Shown: positions 8,957-18,067, numbered from the stretch's first letter. The stretch is DNA of 64,000 nt from Phytopseudomonas argentinensis (GCF_900113905.1 NZ_FORC01000001.1:1548060-1612059); one strand, 5' to 3'. The notes: generated by a model from the sequence alone, not told the origin. Numbers and translations: made by a program.

Positions 8957-9055
8957 CCGAGCGTCCCCACGCGCCCGGCGGCTCGGGGCTGATCAGCAGG
9001 GTTTCTCCTTCCCTACCTGTGACGCCCCGACCACCGCCGACTTGAGGCCCTGAAC

Positions 9056-9517
9056 ATGAGCGCATTCATAGCGGGTGGCGTTGCAGCGCCGCTCACACTC
9101 ACCAACGACGGCTTCTGGCCGGACATCGACCTTGCCGACCTGCGCGACGCCCAGCGCATCGCCAGCAGCGTCACCAATGGCCGACTGGAAACCGCCGTGG
9201 TGGCGGCCATGATCAGCGTCAACCGCGAGCTCAGCACCCGCAAGCTGCGGTACCAGGCCGAGGGGCACACCCACCTGGACGCCGTGCCCGCCGACCAGAT
9301 CGCCGAGCGCAGCGTCCTCACCATTCTCTACGAGCGCGCCGTCTACAGCGCCGCCAGTGCCGAAGTAGCCGAGCGCTACCGTAGCTTCGACGCCACCAAC
9401 AGCGGCGCCGCCAAGGCCGAGGAAGAAGAGCCCACCGTCGACGACTACCGCCGCGACAGCCGCTTTGCCATCCGCGATCTGCTTGGCATCAGCCGCACCA
9501 CTGTGGAGCTGCTGTGA
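9056..9517 (+). CDS. L: Head completion/stabilisation protein (P2 gpL family)
   Basis: 153 residues, close to P2 L (169). It has the family features DGFWPDIDLADLR, the RYQAEGHTHLDAV segment and a C-terminal DDYRRDSRFAIRDLLG. It joins the filled head to the tail connector. It lies about 100 bp after M and overlaps the next small gene by four bases. Confidence 0.92.
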   Translation: MSAFIAGGVAAPLTLTNDGFWPDIDLADLRDAQRIASSVTNGRLETAVVAAMISVNRELSTRKLRYQAEGHTHLDAVPADQIAERSVLTILYERAVYSAASAEVAERYRSFDATNSGAAKAEEEEPTVDDYRRDSRFAIRDLLGISRTTVELL

Positions 9518-9714
9518 TGAACAAGCCCCGGCTTATCGACTGGAACGAAATCTCCCGGCGCGGCCTGCTTGAGCGCATCAACCGCGAAATCATGCACCCG
9601 CTTGGCCTGGCCGTATGCCGCGAAGTCGAAACCGGCAAGTCGCCGGGTGCCCTGGTATCCGACAACGGGCCATGGGTCTATTCGGACCAACCAGACAAGG
9701 GCGGTGAGCGCTGA
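9514..9714 (+). CDS. Small conserved phage protein (DUF7415-like), unknown function
   Basis: 66 residues starting with an ATGA overlap with L and ending with a one-base overlap with X, so translationally coupled on both sides. P2 itself has no gene at this spot. Similar short proteins occur here in Pseudomonas P2-like phages as far as I recall, but I cannot name a function. The sequence is mixed charge with no membrane segment. Confidence 0.65.
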   Translation: MMNKPRLIDWNEISRRGLLERINREIMHPLGLAVCREVETGKSPGALVSDNGPWVYSDQPDKGGER

Positions 9715-9920
9715 TGGCCACCCTCCGCGCCAACCAGAACGAAACCCTCGACGCCCTATGCTGGCGGCACTACGGCCGCACCGCCGGCGTCGTCGAGGCC
9801 GTGCTCGAGGCAAACCCCGGTCTCGCCGACCTGGGCCCCAACCTTCCACAAGGCCACGCCGTCACCCTGCCCGATGCCGCCCCGCAGCCCGAGCAGCAGG
9901 CGGTAACCCTATGGGACTGA
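9714..9920 (+). CDS. X: Tail protein X (LysM-like)
   Basis: 68 residues. The pattern ETLDALCWRHYGRTAG, EAVLEANPGLADLG and a terminal LPD... stretch is the small LysM-like fold of P2 X. It is a tail-associated protein thought to sit near the head-tail or baseplate junction. Confidence 0.92.
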   Translation: MATLRANQNETLDALCWRHYGRTAGVVEAVLEANPGLADLGPNLPQGHAVTLPDAAPQPEQQAVTLWD

Positions 9921-9944
9921 CCACCACCACAGGGCAAAGGAACC

Positions 9945-10265
9945 ATGAAAATGCCTGACCGTCCCGAAACATGGGCCTGGCTCTTCGCCTGGCTCGAACA
10001 CAACTGGCCCGCCATCTACAGCGGCGGTCTGGCGTTCTTCATCGCTGCCCTGCGCATCATCTACGGCGGCGGCAACCTGCGCCGTGTCGCCTTGGAAGCG
10101 CCGCTGTGCGGCTTTCTCGCCATGGCCACCAGCCACGGCATCGAGCTGCTCGGCATCCCCGCCAGCACAGCCCCATTCTTCGGCGGCGCCATTGGCCTGC
10201 TGGGCGTGGAAGGTACGCGCGCAGCCGCCAAACGCTTCTTCGAACGTAAGGTAGAAACGCTATGA
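9945..10265 (+). CDS. Holin
   Basis: A 106-residue inner-membrane protein with about three hydrophobic segments (residues 20-40, 48-70 and 72-92) and a basic C-terminus. It lies directly before the endolysin and overlaps it by four bases. It takes the slot of P2 Y and resembles the phage holin, lambda-family group seen in Pseudomonas phages. It would permeabilise the inner membrane to time lysis. Confidence 0.85.
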   Translation: MKMPDRPETWAWLFAWLEHNWPAIYSGGLAFFIAALRIIYGGGNLRRVALEAPLCGFLAMATSHGIELLGIPASTAPFFGGAIGLLGVEGTRAAAKRFFERKVETL

Positions 10266-11110
10266 GCCAGCCCACCCTACGCTACGGCGACCGCTCCCAG
10301 GCAGTCCAGCAGCTGCAGCGCTCCCTCATTGCCCGCGGCTACAACCTATACCCGGACGGCGACTTCGGCGACGAAACCGAGAAAGCCGTCCGCGCCTTCC
10401 AGCTCAAGGTGGGTCTGGTGGTCGACGGCGCAGCCGGCTCCAAAACCCTCGCCGCCCTCGCCGGCGCCGACTGTTCCAAGCTTCTCAACAACGCAACCCT
10501 GGTGGCTGCTGCAGAACGCCTCGGCCTCGAGCTGGCATGCGTCTACGCCGTCAACGAAGTGGAGTCCGCCGGCGCCGGCTTCCTGAGCAACGGCAAGCCG
10601 GCCATTCTGTTCGAGCGGCACATCATGCATCGCCAGCTGAGCACCCCGCGCAGTGCTGACCAGGTCGCCGGCAAGCTCAAGGCTCGCGCCGATCTGCTGG
10701 CCAGCGAATTTCCCAACCTGGTCAACGTCCGCCCCGGTGGCTACGCCGGCGGCGTGGCCGAGCACCAGCGCCTGGCCCAGGCTCGCCAGCTCGACGACAC
10801 CGCCGCGCTGGAGTCGGCCAGTTGGGGCGCGTTCCAGATCATGGGCTTCCACGCCACCCGACTCGGCTACCCCAGCGTGCAGGCCTTCGCCGCCGCTATG
10901 GCCCAGGATGAAAATGCCCAGTTCGACGCCTTCGTGGCGTTCATCGAGGCCGACCCCGTGCTGCACAAGGCTTTGAAGGCGCGCAAGTGGAAGGACTTCG
11001 CCGCCACCTACAACGGCCCCAGCTACGCCCGTAACCTCTACGACGTGAAGCTGCAGCGGGCCTATGAGCGGCACGCCGGCTGTGGCTGCGGCCAGCAGGC
11101 TGCCGCGTGA
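10262..11110 (+). CDS. Endolysin: peptidoglycan-binding domain plus N-acetylmuramidase
   Basis: 282 residues. Residues about 5-65 form a PG_binding_1 domain (LRYGDRSQAVQQLQRSLIARG, DGDFGDETEKAVRAFQ). Residues about 80-275 match the N-acetylmuramidase/DUF3380 domain with ESAGAGFL, ILFERHIMHR, SASWGAFQIMG and YNGPSYA motifs; a Glu in AVNEVES is the likely catalytic acid. This differs from P2 K. It has no signal peptide, so it depends on the holin for release. Confidence 0.93.
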   Translation: MSQPTLRYGDRSQAVQQLQRSLIARGYNLYPDGDFGDETEKAVRAFQLKVGLVVDGAAGSKTLAALAGADCSKLLNNATLVAAAERLGLELACVYAVNEVESAGAGFLSNGKPAILFERHIMHRQLSTPRSADQVAGKLKARADLLASEFPNLVNVRPGGYAGGVAEHQRLAQARQLDDTAALESASWGAFQIMGFHATRLGYPSVQAFAAAMAQDENAQFDAFVAFIEADPVLHKALKARKWKDFAATYNGPSYARNLYDVKLQRAYERHAGCGCGQQAAA

Positions 11111-11550
11111 GCACGCTCCGCCAAGCCGCCTACGGCTTCGCCCTGCTGCTGGCCATCACCCTGCTCATCTGGGGCAGCTACCAACAGGGCCAGGCCGCCC
11201 AGGCCCGCGCCAAGGCCGACGCCGAGCGCATCACGACCCTAGAACAGCGCAGCGCCCGCCAGGCCCAGACCATTATCAGCATGGGCGCGGACATCGCCGC
11301 CCAGCGCTTGGCCCAGCAGAGCCTGCAGAACACCCGCGCCGACCTGCAGCAGGCCAACGCCGTGCACCAGGTGCAGAAAAAGGAGACCGTCCGTAATGAC
11401 CCGCCTGCACAGAACTGGGCTGCTCAGCCTCTGCCTGCTCTCACTCGCCGCCTGCATGAGCGCCCCGCCATCACCGGAGCCACTGGTTACCGTGCATTCC
11501 TGTCCGGTCGTGACGCGGTGCACCCTGCCGCCGGCGGCACCGATCGATAA
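11107..11550 (+). CDS. i-spanin (LysB/Rz-like)
   Basis: 147 residues beginning with GTG that overlaps the endolysin stop. It has one N-terminal signal-anchor helix (about residues 8-26) and then a long coiled-coil periplasmic stretch rich in Ala, Gln and Glu, typical of Rz/LysB inner-membrane spanins. The outer-membrane partner gene lies inside its 3' half in another frame, the classic nested Rz/Rz1 layout. Confidence 0.88.
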   Translation: MSTLRQAAYGFALLLAITLLIWGSYQQGQAAQARAKADAERITTLEQRSARQAQTIISMGADIAAQRLAQQSLQNTRADLQQANAVHQVQKKETVRNDPPAQNWAAQPLPALTRRLHERPAITGATGYRAFLSGRDAVHPAAGGTDR

Positions 11551-11656
11551 CGGCGAGCTCAGCGACGACAACGACGCCCTGCTTGCCGCCTGGGCCGACT
11601 GCGCCGCCCAGGTCGATGCAGTGTTCGATCACAACCAGCAGAGGCCCGCGCCATGA
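11396..11656 (+). CDS. o-spanin lipoprotein (LysC/Rz1-like), nested
   Basis: 86 residues, starting inside the i-spanin frame in a different register and running about 105 bases past it. A lipoprotein signal peptide ends in the lipobox LAAC (Cys20) and the mature part is Pro-rich (APPSPEP). It would be anchored in the outer membrane and fuse membranes with the i-spanin. Ends four bases into gene R. Confidence 0.88.
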   Translation: MTRLHRTGLLSLCLLSLAACMSAPPSPEPLVTVHSCPVVTRCTLPPAAPIDNGELSDDNDALLAAWADCAAQVDAVFDHNQQRPAP

Positions 11657-12132
11657 ACAAACCCAACAGCCTGCGCGCACACCTGCTGGCCAAGGTCCCT
11701 GGGCTGGCCCAGAACCCCGACCGCCTGTTGATCTTCATCGACGAAGGCACCCTGCGCTGCACCTCGGCCGCGTCACTGTCTTGGGAATATGGCTACACCC
11801 TGCAGGTCATCCTCACCGACTTCGCAGAGCACCCGGACACGGTCATCCTGCCCCTGCTCGGCTGGCTCACCGTCCACCAGAACGAGCTGCTGGCCAACCT
11901 CACCAAATCAGCCGAGGGCATCGTCTTCGAAGCCGACGTGCTCGACGGCAACACCATCGACCTTGCCCTCAAGTTGCCGCTCACCGAGCGCGTGGTCGTC
12001 GGCAAGGACGAAGCCGGCGCCACCACCCTCACGCACCCAGCCGAGCCGCAGCCGATGCAGGCGTTCACCGACCCCGCCTGGCCGCCGGCCGGCAGCGACG
12101 GCCAGCGCGAGTGGTACCTGCCAGATGGCTGA
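11653..12132 (+). CDS. R: Tail completion protein (P2 gpR family)
   Basis: 159 residues with the P2 R-like opening NSLRAHLLAKVPGLAQNPDRL, a central TLRCTSAASLSWEYGYTL and a terminal GQREWYLPDG, all characteristic. Acts with S to complete the tail before head joining. ATGA overlap with the spanin gene and an 8-base overlap with S. Confidence 0.93.
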   Translation: MNKPNSLRAHLLAKVPGLAQNPDRLLIFIDEGTLRCTSAASLSWEYGYTLQVILTDFAEHPDTVILPLLGWLTVHQNELLANLTKSAEGIVFEADVLDGNTIDLALKLPLTERVVVGKDEAGATTLTHPAEPQPMQAFTDPAWPPAGSDGQREWYLPDG

Positions 12133-12583
12133 AACCCTCGGCGACCTGTCCGCCTGGCTCACCCCGCTGCTGATGCGCCTGCAGCCAGCCCAGCGCGCCA
12201 AGCTGGCCCGCGAGGCTGCCAAGCGCATGCGCCGTACCCAGCAGCAACGCATCCTGGTGCAGCGCAACCCGGACGGCACCGCCTTCACCCCGCGCAAGGC
12301 GCGCACGCTGCGCAGCAAACAGGGCCGCATCAAGGCCCGCGCCAAGATGTTCACCAAGCTGCGCACCGCGCGCTACCTCAAGGCCGGCGGCAGCGCCGCA
12401 GAGGCAACCGTCAGCTTTGCCGGCCGCATCAGCCGTATCGCCCGTATTCACCAGTACGGCCTGCGGGATCGCCCAGGCAAGGGCATGCCCGACGTGCAGT
12501 ACGCCAAGCGCGAGCTTCTCGGCTTCGCCCCCGGTGACCGCGACATGCTCAGTGATCTGCTGCTCGAACACCTGGTCGGCTGA
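12125..12583 (+). CDS. S: Tail completion / virion morphogenesis protein (P2 gpS family)
   Basis: I place the start at the ATG overlapping the end of R, giving 152 residues like P2 S (150). An in-frame upstream extension exists but would lie entirely within R. The protein has the family landmarks GDLSAWLTPLL, a very basic middle with PDGTAFTPRK and the RIARIHQYGLRDRP motif. It is the last gene of the head-lysis operon before the cargo gene. Confidence 0.92.
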   Translation: MAETLGDLSAWLTPLLMRLQPAQRAKLAREAAKRMRRTQQQRILVQRNPDGTAFTPRKARTLRSKQGRIKARAKMFTKLRTARYLKAGGSAAEATVSFAGRISRIARIHQYGLRDRPGKGMPDVQYAKRELLGFAPGDRDMLSDLLLEHLVG

Positions 12584-12843
12584 GGTAAACGGTGCACTAT
12601 CACTGCACAACGTACCCTGCACACCAACTTGCGCAAGCCCGATAAGGGCGAACAGCAGTTCTACCTACGTGCTATAGACGCCATGGCACATCGAGCCCCA
12701 CACTAGTCGCTCTAACAGCGGAAAACTACCGACTGGCAATCTGCGTTGAATAACTTCTCGCGCAACTTAATTTCGCAGTCGGAGCGACCTCTAATCGCCC
12801 GCGCAGATTTCAGCATTAATAACCATGAGGCTTCAGGGACGAG

Positions 12844-14037
12844 ATGACTACAAACTACCTGACAGAGCTAGATAGGTTTAGCCAAAAATATATTCTTAGA
12901 GGCACTAACAGATTTACCAAAGAAGACAAAATGCTATTCCTGCATAAATTTGATGCAGCTAAAGCCTCTGTCTTTGAAAGTCTACTTCTACACGAAACCA
13001 CAAATTTCAGAGTGACCGGCGAAAACATCCCCCTAAATATTTTAATTGTTGAGGCGGGAATCAAGGGACTCGAAGAACTCATCGAGCAAAATGGGCTAGC
13101 ATTTACACATTGGACAAACGACGTAATGAGCTTCGTCAACCCTATCGAAGGGGTAATTCCAATTTCGCCTGCTAAGTACAATTCTAAAACTCACACAGAC
13201 CCTGAAGAATCTATAAGCTCAGCATTGAACATGCTCGCCGACCAGCCTAACAAAAGAGACAAGAGGTTAATAATCAGAAAAACCCGTGATCTCTACAGCT
13301 ATCCTCCTGATGACTTGGCTACGGACGCAGTTACCCTTGCAACGTCAGCTTTCAACTCTAATAAGTTTCATGCTCTAGGATTGGACTCTACAAAGTGCGA
13401 GATCACTAACCTTTCCGCACATCAGGTTTCATTACTAGCCGAGTGTTGCAATGAATTACTCCAATATAAGTTCCTTGCCAGCTCAAAATTCACCACCTCC
13501 GACAGCACCTTCACTCACAAGATATTCTTAGATTGCACGCAAAAAATCAAAAACTCTGATATCAGCGAAGCCTTTTCAAAGATCCTTATCCTTGAGAACT
13601 TCCCTAAAACACAAGACATATATCAGTACACAGACAGCCCCATCAGAAAATCTATAAAACTTCGCAATAATAAAAACGTTATCCGTTTTAGAACCTGGCT
13701 TCATGAGGCGCTGACCCAACACGAGATTGAAGAAATCACCAAGGCATATCTCGACGCCATTACAAGCAAAAAAGGGTTCCTTGCTTCGAATACTGGAAAG
13801 TTCACCAAAACTGTTTTCATGGCATCAGCAGGTGCCTTGGTTGGCGCAGCATTGGGTCCGATAGGAATGGCGGCTGGTGGAGTTGTAGGTTCGCTATTAG
13901 CCCCCGCAGGGGATTTAGCGTTCGACTTAGTGGATGAGTATTACTTGAGTAATTTACTTTCAGGATGGTCCCCGAGGATGGTTTTTGACGATTTACGCTC
14001 GCTTGGGATAAGGATCGAGCCAACTCTAGACAGTTGA
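12844..14037 (+). CDS. Orphan cargo (moron) protein with C-terminal glycine-rich membrane segment
   Basis: 397 residues, family not recognised. The gene is clearly AT-richer than its neighbours and uses codons rare in the phage (AGA, ATA, TTA), which suggests recent acquisition. The N-terminal 300 residues look soluble and mostly helical. Residues about 325-360 form one or two hydrophobic glycine-zipper helices (GALVGAALGPIGMAAGGVVG), followed by an acidic amphipathic tail. It has its own 260-base leader with an AGGGACGAG ribosome site and ends ten bases before the putative activator site of gene V. The S-V gap is a known variable locus in P2-like phages (P2 orf30). A defence or exclusion role is an inference. 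Confidence 0.75.
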   Translation: MTTNYLTELDRFSQKYILRGTNRFTKEDKMLFLHKFDAAKASVFESLLLHETTNFRVTGENIPLNILIVEAGIKGLEELIEQNGLAFTHWTNDVMSFVNPIEGVIPISPAKYNSKTHTDPEESISSALNMLADQPNKRDKRLIIRKTRDLYSYPPDDLATDAVTLATSAFNSNKFHALGLDSTKCEITNLSAHQVSLLAECCNELLQYKFLASSKFTTSDSTFTHKIFLDCTQKIKNSDISEAFSKILILENFPKTQDIYQYTDSPIRKSIKLRNNKNVIRFRTWLHEALTQHEIEEITKAYLDAITSKKGFLASNTGKFTKTVFMASAGALVGAALGPIGMAAGGVVGSLLAPAGDLAFDLVDEYYLSNLLSGWSPRMVFDDLRSLGIRIEPTLDS

Positions 14038-14046
14038 ATTAAGAGC

Positions 14047-14069
14047 GTTGTAAAGCCTCAAGCTACAAC
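14047..14069 (+). promoter_or_regulatory. Putative Ogr-type activator site for the V operon
   Basis: The 23-bp element GTTGTAA-N9-CTACAAC ends 45 bases before gene V, with the same spacing between half-sites as the copies before P/O and FI. Confidence 0.75.
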
Positions 14070-14113
14070 CCCCACCTGCTGCGCCCCTCGCGCGAGGGCG
14101 CCACCATCGCGGC

Positions 14114-14686
14114 ATGAACTCAATCGCCGCCCTAGCCCGCCTGATCGAAAACCTTGTCCGCCTCGGTACCATCGCTGAGGTGGATGAGCCGAAAGCCCGC
14201 GTGCGCGTAAAGTCTGGCGAGCTGCTGACTACCTGGTTGCCCTGGCTGGCCCTGCGTGCCGGTGCCGACCGTGAGTGGAACCCGCCCACCCAGGGCGAAC
14301 AGGTCGTGCTGCTCAGCCCCTCCGGCCTGCTCGCCCAGGGCATCGTGCTCACCGGTCTGTTCAGCGAAGCCAATCCGGCCAACGGCGACCGCGAGGGCTT
14401 GCACCGCACCACCTACCGCGATGGCGCCGTGCTCGAGTACGACAGCATCGCCCACCTTCTGCGTGTCCAACTGCCCGCCGGCGGCCGAATCGAAATCATC
14501 GCCCCGGCCGGCCTCGACATCACCGGTGACATTCGCCACACCGGCGACTACACCCAGACCGGCGACCAGAGCATCACCGGCACCGTTGAGGTCAGCGAAG
14601 ACGTGACCGCCTCCGGCATCAGCCTGGTCCAGCACCGCCATGGCGGCGTGCAGCCGGGCGGCAGCAGCACGGAGCAGCCGCAATGA
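14114..14686 (+). CDS. V: Baseplate assembly protein / central spike (P2 gpV family)
   Basis: 190 residues, P2 V being 211. The N-terminus is the OB-fold part (LVRLGTIAEVDEPKARVRV, WLPWLALRAG). The C-terminus has the repetitive beta-helix of the membrane-piercing spike (DITGDIRHTGDYTQTGDQSI). First gene of the baseplate operon; overlaps W by four bases. Confidence 0.94.
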   Translation: MNSIAALARLIENLVRLGTIAEVDEPKARVRVKSGELLTTWLPWLALRAGADREWNPPTQGEQVVLLSPSGLLAQGIVLTGLFSEANPANGDREGLHRTTYRDGAVLEYDSIAHLLRVQLPAGGRIEIIAPAGLDITGDIRHTGDYTQTGDQSITGTVEVSEDVTASGISLVQHRHGGVQPGGSSTEQPQ

Positions 14687-15027
14687 ACCGCTACACCGGC
14701 AGCTCCATCACCGAGCTAGAGCACATCAGCCAGAGCATCGGCGACATCCTCACCACGCGCCTGGGCACCCGGGTGATGCGCCGCGATTACGGCAGCCTGC
14801 TGGTCGACCTGATCGACCAACCCGGCAACGACACCACCCGCTTGCTCTGCTATGCCGCCATCGCCATGGCCGTGATGCGCTGGGAACCACGCATTCGCCT
14901 CAGCCGCGTGCAGCTGGACGCCAGCACCATGGCCGGGCAATTCGTGCTCACCCTGGAAGCTGTCCGCGTAGACACCAACGAGGCAACCAACCTGGTGATC
15001 CCGCTGCGCATGGGGGCTGCTGCATGA
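14683..15027 (+). CDS. W: Baseplate protein (P2 gpW, gp25-like)
   Basis: 114 residues, the same length as P2 W (115). It has the gp25/lysozyme-like wedge signature: DILTTRLGTRVMRRDYGS and a central RWEPRIRLSRV. It forms part of the baseplate wedge that nucleates sheath assembly. Four-base overlap with J. Confidence 0.94.
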   Translation: MNRYTGSSITELEHISQSIGDILTTRLGTRVMRRDYGSLLVDLIDQPGNDTTRLLCYAAIAMAVMRWEPRIRLSRVQLDASTMAGQFVLTLEAVRVDTNEATNLVIPLRMGAAA

Positions 15028-15926
15028 ACGTGTTCACGCCCATCGACCTGGCCGCCCTGCCAGACCCACAAGTCGTCGAGCAGCTCGACTACGAAGCCAT
15101 CCTCGCCGAGCGCAAGGCCTACACGGTCAGCCTGTGGCCGGCGGACGAGCAAGCCGCCATCGCCGCCCGCCTGGCCCTGGAATCCGAGCCGCTCACCAAG
15201 CTGGTGCAGGAAAACGCCTACCGCGAAACCCTGCTGCGTCAGCGCGTGAACGAGGCGGCGCTGGCCACCATGCTCGCCAAGGCCCGTGGCACCGACCTGG
15301 AGCAGATCGCCGGCAACTACAACGTTCGCCGCCTGGTCATCACCCCAGCCACCGAAACCGACGCGGCCGTGATGGAGTCCGATGAGGCCCTGCGCGAGCG
15401 CACGCAAATGGCCTTCGAGGGCCTCAGCACCGCAGGCCCGCGCAACGCCTATATCTTCCACGCCCGCACAGCAGACGGACGCATCGCCGACGCCACCGCC
15501 GAGAGCCCATCACCCGCTGTCGTGGTCGTCACCGTGCAGCACGCTCTGGGCGACGGCACCGTGCCGGCCGACCTGCAGGCCATCGTGTACCAGTACCTGT
15601 CCGATGAAGACCGCCGCCCGGTCGCCGACCGCCTCACCGTGCAATCGGCCCAGGTGCTGCCATACCAGGTTACCGCCCAGCTGCACCTGGCCACCACGGG
15701 CCCCGAGGCCGAGCCGATCCTCGCAGCCGCCCGGCAGCGGCTTGATGCCCTGGTGCATGCGCGCCGGCGCCTGGGCGTCGAGGTATCCACCTCCGCCATC
15801 CACGCCGCGCTGCACGTCGAAGGCGTGCGCCGGGTGGATCTGCAAGGCTGGGCCGACATCAAGCCCACCCCGGCCCAGGCCGCCTACTGCACTGGCACCC
15901 ACATCAGCATCGCGGGGCAGCTATGA
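15024..15926 (+). CDS. J: Baseplate wedge protein (P2 gpJ family)
   Basis: The start is set at the ATG overlapping the end of W, giving 300 residues (P2 J is 302). Landmarks are FTPIDLAALPDPQVVEQLDYE near the N-terminus, a central NVRRLVITPA and the C-terminal VEGVRRVDLQGW. It connects baseplate wedges to tail fibres. Overlaps I by four bases. Confidence 0.94.
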   Translation: MNVFTPIDLAALPDPQVVEQLDYEAILAERKAYTVSLWPADEQAAIAARLALESEPLTKLVQENAYRETLLRQRVNEAALATMLAKARGTDLEQIAGNYNVRRLVITPATETDAAVMESDEALRERTQMAFEGLSTAGPRNAYIFHARTADGRIADATAESPSPAVVVVTVQHALGDGTVPADLQAIVYQYLSDEDRRPVADRLTVQSAQVLPYQVTAQLHLATTGPEAEPILAAARQRLDALVHARRRLGVEVSTSAIHAALHVEGVRRVDLQGWADIKPTPAQAAYCTGTHISIAGQL

Positions 15927-16540
15927 GCACCGCCCTGCTGCCGTCCAATAACACCCAGCTGGAACGCCTGGCCGCCCAGGCCCTCTCGCAGATCGAGCGC
16001 GTACCCGTGCCGATCCGCGACCTGCTCAGCCCCGCCCGCTGCCCGGTCGAGCTGCTGCCGTACCTCGCCTGGGCCTTCTCGGTTGATCGTTGGGAAAGCA
16101 GCTGGAGCGAAGCCACCAAACGCCAGGTCATTGCCAGCGCGTACTACGTCCACGCCCACAAGGGCACCATCGGCGCGCTGCGTCGTGTGGTCGAACCCCT
16201 GGGCTACCTGCTGCGCGTCACCGAGTGGTGGCAGGAGAAACCGGAGGCCGTGCCCGGCACCTTCCGGCTCGATATCGGCGTGCTGGAGTCCGGCATTACC
16301 GAAGAGATGTTCGAGTCCCTCACCCTGCTGATCGACAACGCCAAGCCCGTCAGCCGCCACCTCACCGGCCTGGCCATCGTGCTCGAAACCCGCGGCCGTA
16401 CATACGTGGGTGTCACGGCACTGCATGGCGATACCACCACCATTTACCCCTACGAGCCCGGCCCCATCGAGGTCAGCGCCCCCGCGGTCCTCCAGGGCGG
16501 AACCGCCCATATCATCGACATCATGAGCGTCTACCCATGA
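15923..16540 (+). CDS. I: Tail protein I (P2 gpI family)
   Basis: 205 residues, slightly longer than P2 I (176). Typical motifs are LPSNNTQLERLAAQAL, LPYLAWAFSVDRWE and HAHKGTIGALRRVVEPLGY. A baseplate component needed for fibre attachment. Four-base overlap with the tail fibre gene. Confidence 0.93.
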   Translation: MSTALLPSNNTQLERLAAQALSQIERVPVPIRDLLSPARCPVELLPYLAWAFSVDRWESSWSEATKRQVIASAYYVHAHKGTIGALRRVVEPLGYLLRVTEWWQEKPEAVPGTFRLDIGVLESGITEEMFESLTLLIDNAKPVSRHLTGLAIVLETRGRTYVGVTALHGDTTTIYPYEPGPIEVSAPAVLQGGTAHIIDIMSVYP

Positions 16541-17487
16541 GCACTTACTACGCCATCCTCACGGCCGTGGGCGAAGCCAAGCTCGCCAACGCCACCGCCC
16601 TGGGCACCAAACTGCAGCTTAGCAAAATGGCCGTCGGCGACGGCAACGGTGCCCTGCCCACCCCCGTGCGAGCGCAAACCGCCCTGGTGCGGGAAACCTA
16701 CCGGGCCGATCTGAACGAATTGAAGGTCGACCCGATCAACGAGAGCCAGATCATCGCCGAGCTGGTCATCCCAGAAACCGAAGGCGGCTACTGGCTGCGC
16801 GAGATGGGTATTTACGATGCCGCCGGCGACCTGTTCGCCGTCGCCAACTGTCCGCCCAGCTACAAACCGCAAATGGCCGAAGGTTCCGGCCGCACCCAGG
16901 TGCTGCGTATGGTGCTGATCGTCAGCAGTACAGAGGCTGTGCAACTCAAGATCGACCCCTCTGTGGTGCTCGCGACGCGCGAGTACGTCGACACCCTGAC
17001 AGTTCGCGCCAGTAAAGAGGAGGCCGAAAAGGGAGTCGAAAACAGCAAGATCATGACCGCGCTGCGTGTATTTCAGGCGCTGAGGTCGGCAGCAGCGGTA
17101 GCCACAGAGGCCATGCGCGGTGTGCTGCGCGTTGGGACGCAAAGCGAGGTGGATGCTGGCAGTCTGGACAATGTTGCGGTGACGCCGAAAAAGCTCCGAA
17201 TGGGCTTCGCTATAAGCCTGGGGTACAGCGGATATTTCGTATTTCCGACCTGGATGGGCAGCTGGATCATTCAATGGGGTGATATCAGCGTATCCGCCAA
17301 CGACATCATTACACCGCTGCCAATAGCGTTCCCGAACGTGTTCTGCCGGGTGATTGTGTGCAATGCATACACCATGGGATCGGGTTCTATTGGTTATGTA
17401 GCTGCCTCTGTCGCCTCTAATTCATCAATCGTGTCTCGCGGTAGTTCGCCTAGCCTCGGCGCGTCCTACATAGCTATCGGGAAGTAA
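16537..17487 (+). CDS. H: Tail fibre protein (P2 gpH-type)
   Basis: 316 residues from the ATG that overlaps gene I; upstream in-frame sequence belongs to I. The first 150 residues are the conserved phage-collar fibre domain (YYAILTAVGEAKLANA, GYWLREMGIYDAAGDLF). The middle contains VTPKKL, a common fibre module. The last 85 residues resemble gp53-like receptor-binding tips. It is much shorter than P2 H (669). The distal third is AT-richer, as expected for a receptor-binding region exchanged between phages. Confidence 0.9.
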   Translation: MSTYYAILTAVGEAKLANATALGTKLQLSKMAVGDGNGALPTPVRAQTALVRETYRADLNELKVDPINESQIIAELVIPETEGGYWLREMGIYDAAGDLFAVANCPPSYKPQMAEGSGRTQVLRMVLIVSSTEAVQLKIDPSVVLATREYVDTLTVRASKEEAEKGVENSKIMTALRVFQALRSAAAVATEAMRGVLRVGTQSEVDAGSLDNVAVTPKKLRMGFAISLGYSGYFVFPTWMGSWIIQWGDISVSANDIITPLPIAFPNVFCRVIVCNAYTMGSGSIGYVAASVASNSSIVSRGSSPSLGASYIAIGK

Positions 17488-17491
17488 CAGC

Positions 17492-18067
17492 ATGCGCTAT
17501 TACAGTAAAACCACTGGCACTACCTATCTCAGCAACATTCACAGCCACTTTCCAGACGATGCTGTACCGATTACAGAAGAGCGGTACTTAGCGGTAATCG
17601 CGAATGCGCCGGCGGGAAAAGTCCGCAGCCACGACGACCAGGGCCTGCCGATCCTGATTGACCCACCGCCCTACGTGCCGACTGCCGACGAACTCTGCCA
17701 TCGCGTTGACACCGCCGCCGATGCTGCACGCCGCGCTGTCGCCGGCGACCCCATGCGCGCTGTCGAATATGACCGCACCCGCCTGCAGGCCGAGCAGTTC
17801 GCTGCCGCTGGCTATCAGGGCGAAGTGCCGCCGATGGTCGCCGCCTGGGTAACCAGCGAACGCGACGCCCAGGCCGCGGCCGAAGACATCCTTCGCGAGG
17901 CCGCGCTCTACGAAGAGGCCCTGGTCCAGGTGCGCACCATCCGCTTGCAGGCCAAAGAACAGATCCGCGCGCTGATGGCCGCCGGCGATGTCGACCAGGC
18001 CGCCCGGCTCACCGAGCAAACCATCGCTGACCTTGCCGCTTGCGTGCAGGGCGTCGGCAACGCCTGA
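17492..18067 (+). CDS. Tail fibre assembly chaperone (gpG-like position)
   Basis: 191 residues starting 4 bases after the fibre gene and ending just before a strong terminator. The N-terminal stretch (YYSKTTGTTYLSNIHSHFPDDAVPIT) and the DUF4376-like helical C-terminus are typical of small proteins that follow fibre genes and assist fibre trimerisation. Function is inferred from position and general resemblance. Confidence 0.7.
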   Translation: MRYYSKTTGTTYLSNIHSHFPDDAVPITEERYLAVIANAPAGKVRSHDDQGLPILIDPPPYVPTADELCHRVDTAADAARRAVAGDPMRAVEYDRTRLQAEQFAAAGYQGEVPPMVAAWVTSERDAQAAAEDILREAALYEEALVQVRTIRLQAKEQIRALMAAGDVDQAARLTEQTIADLAACVQGVGNA

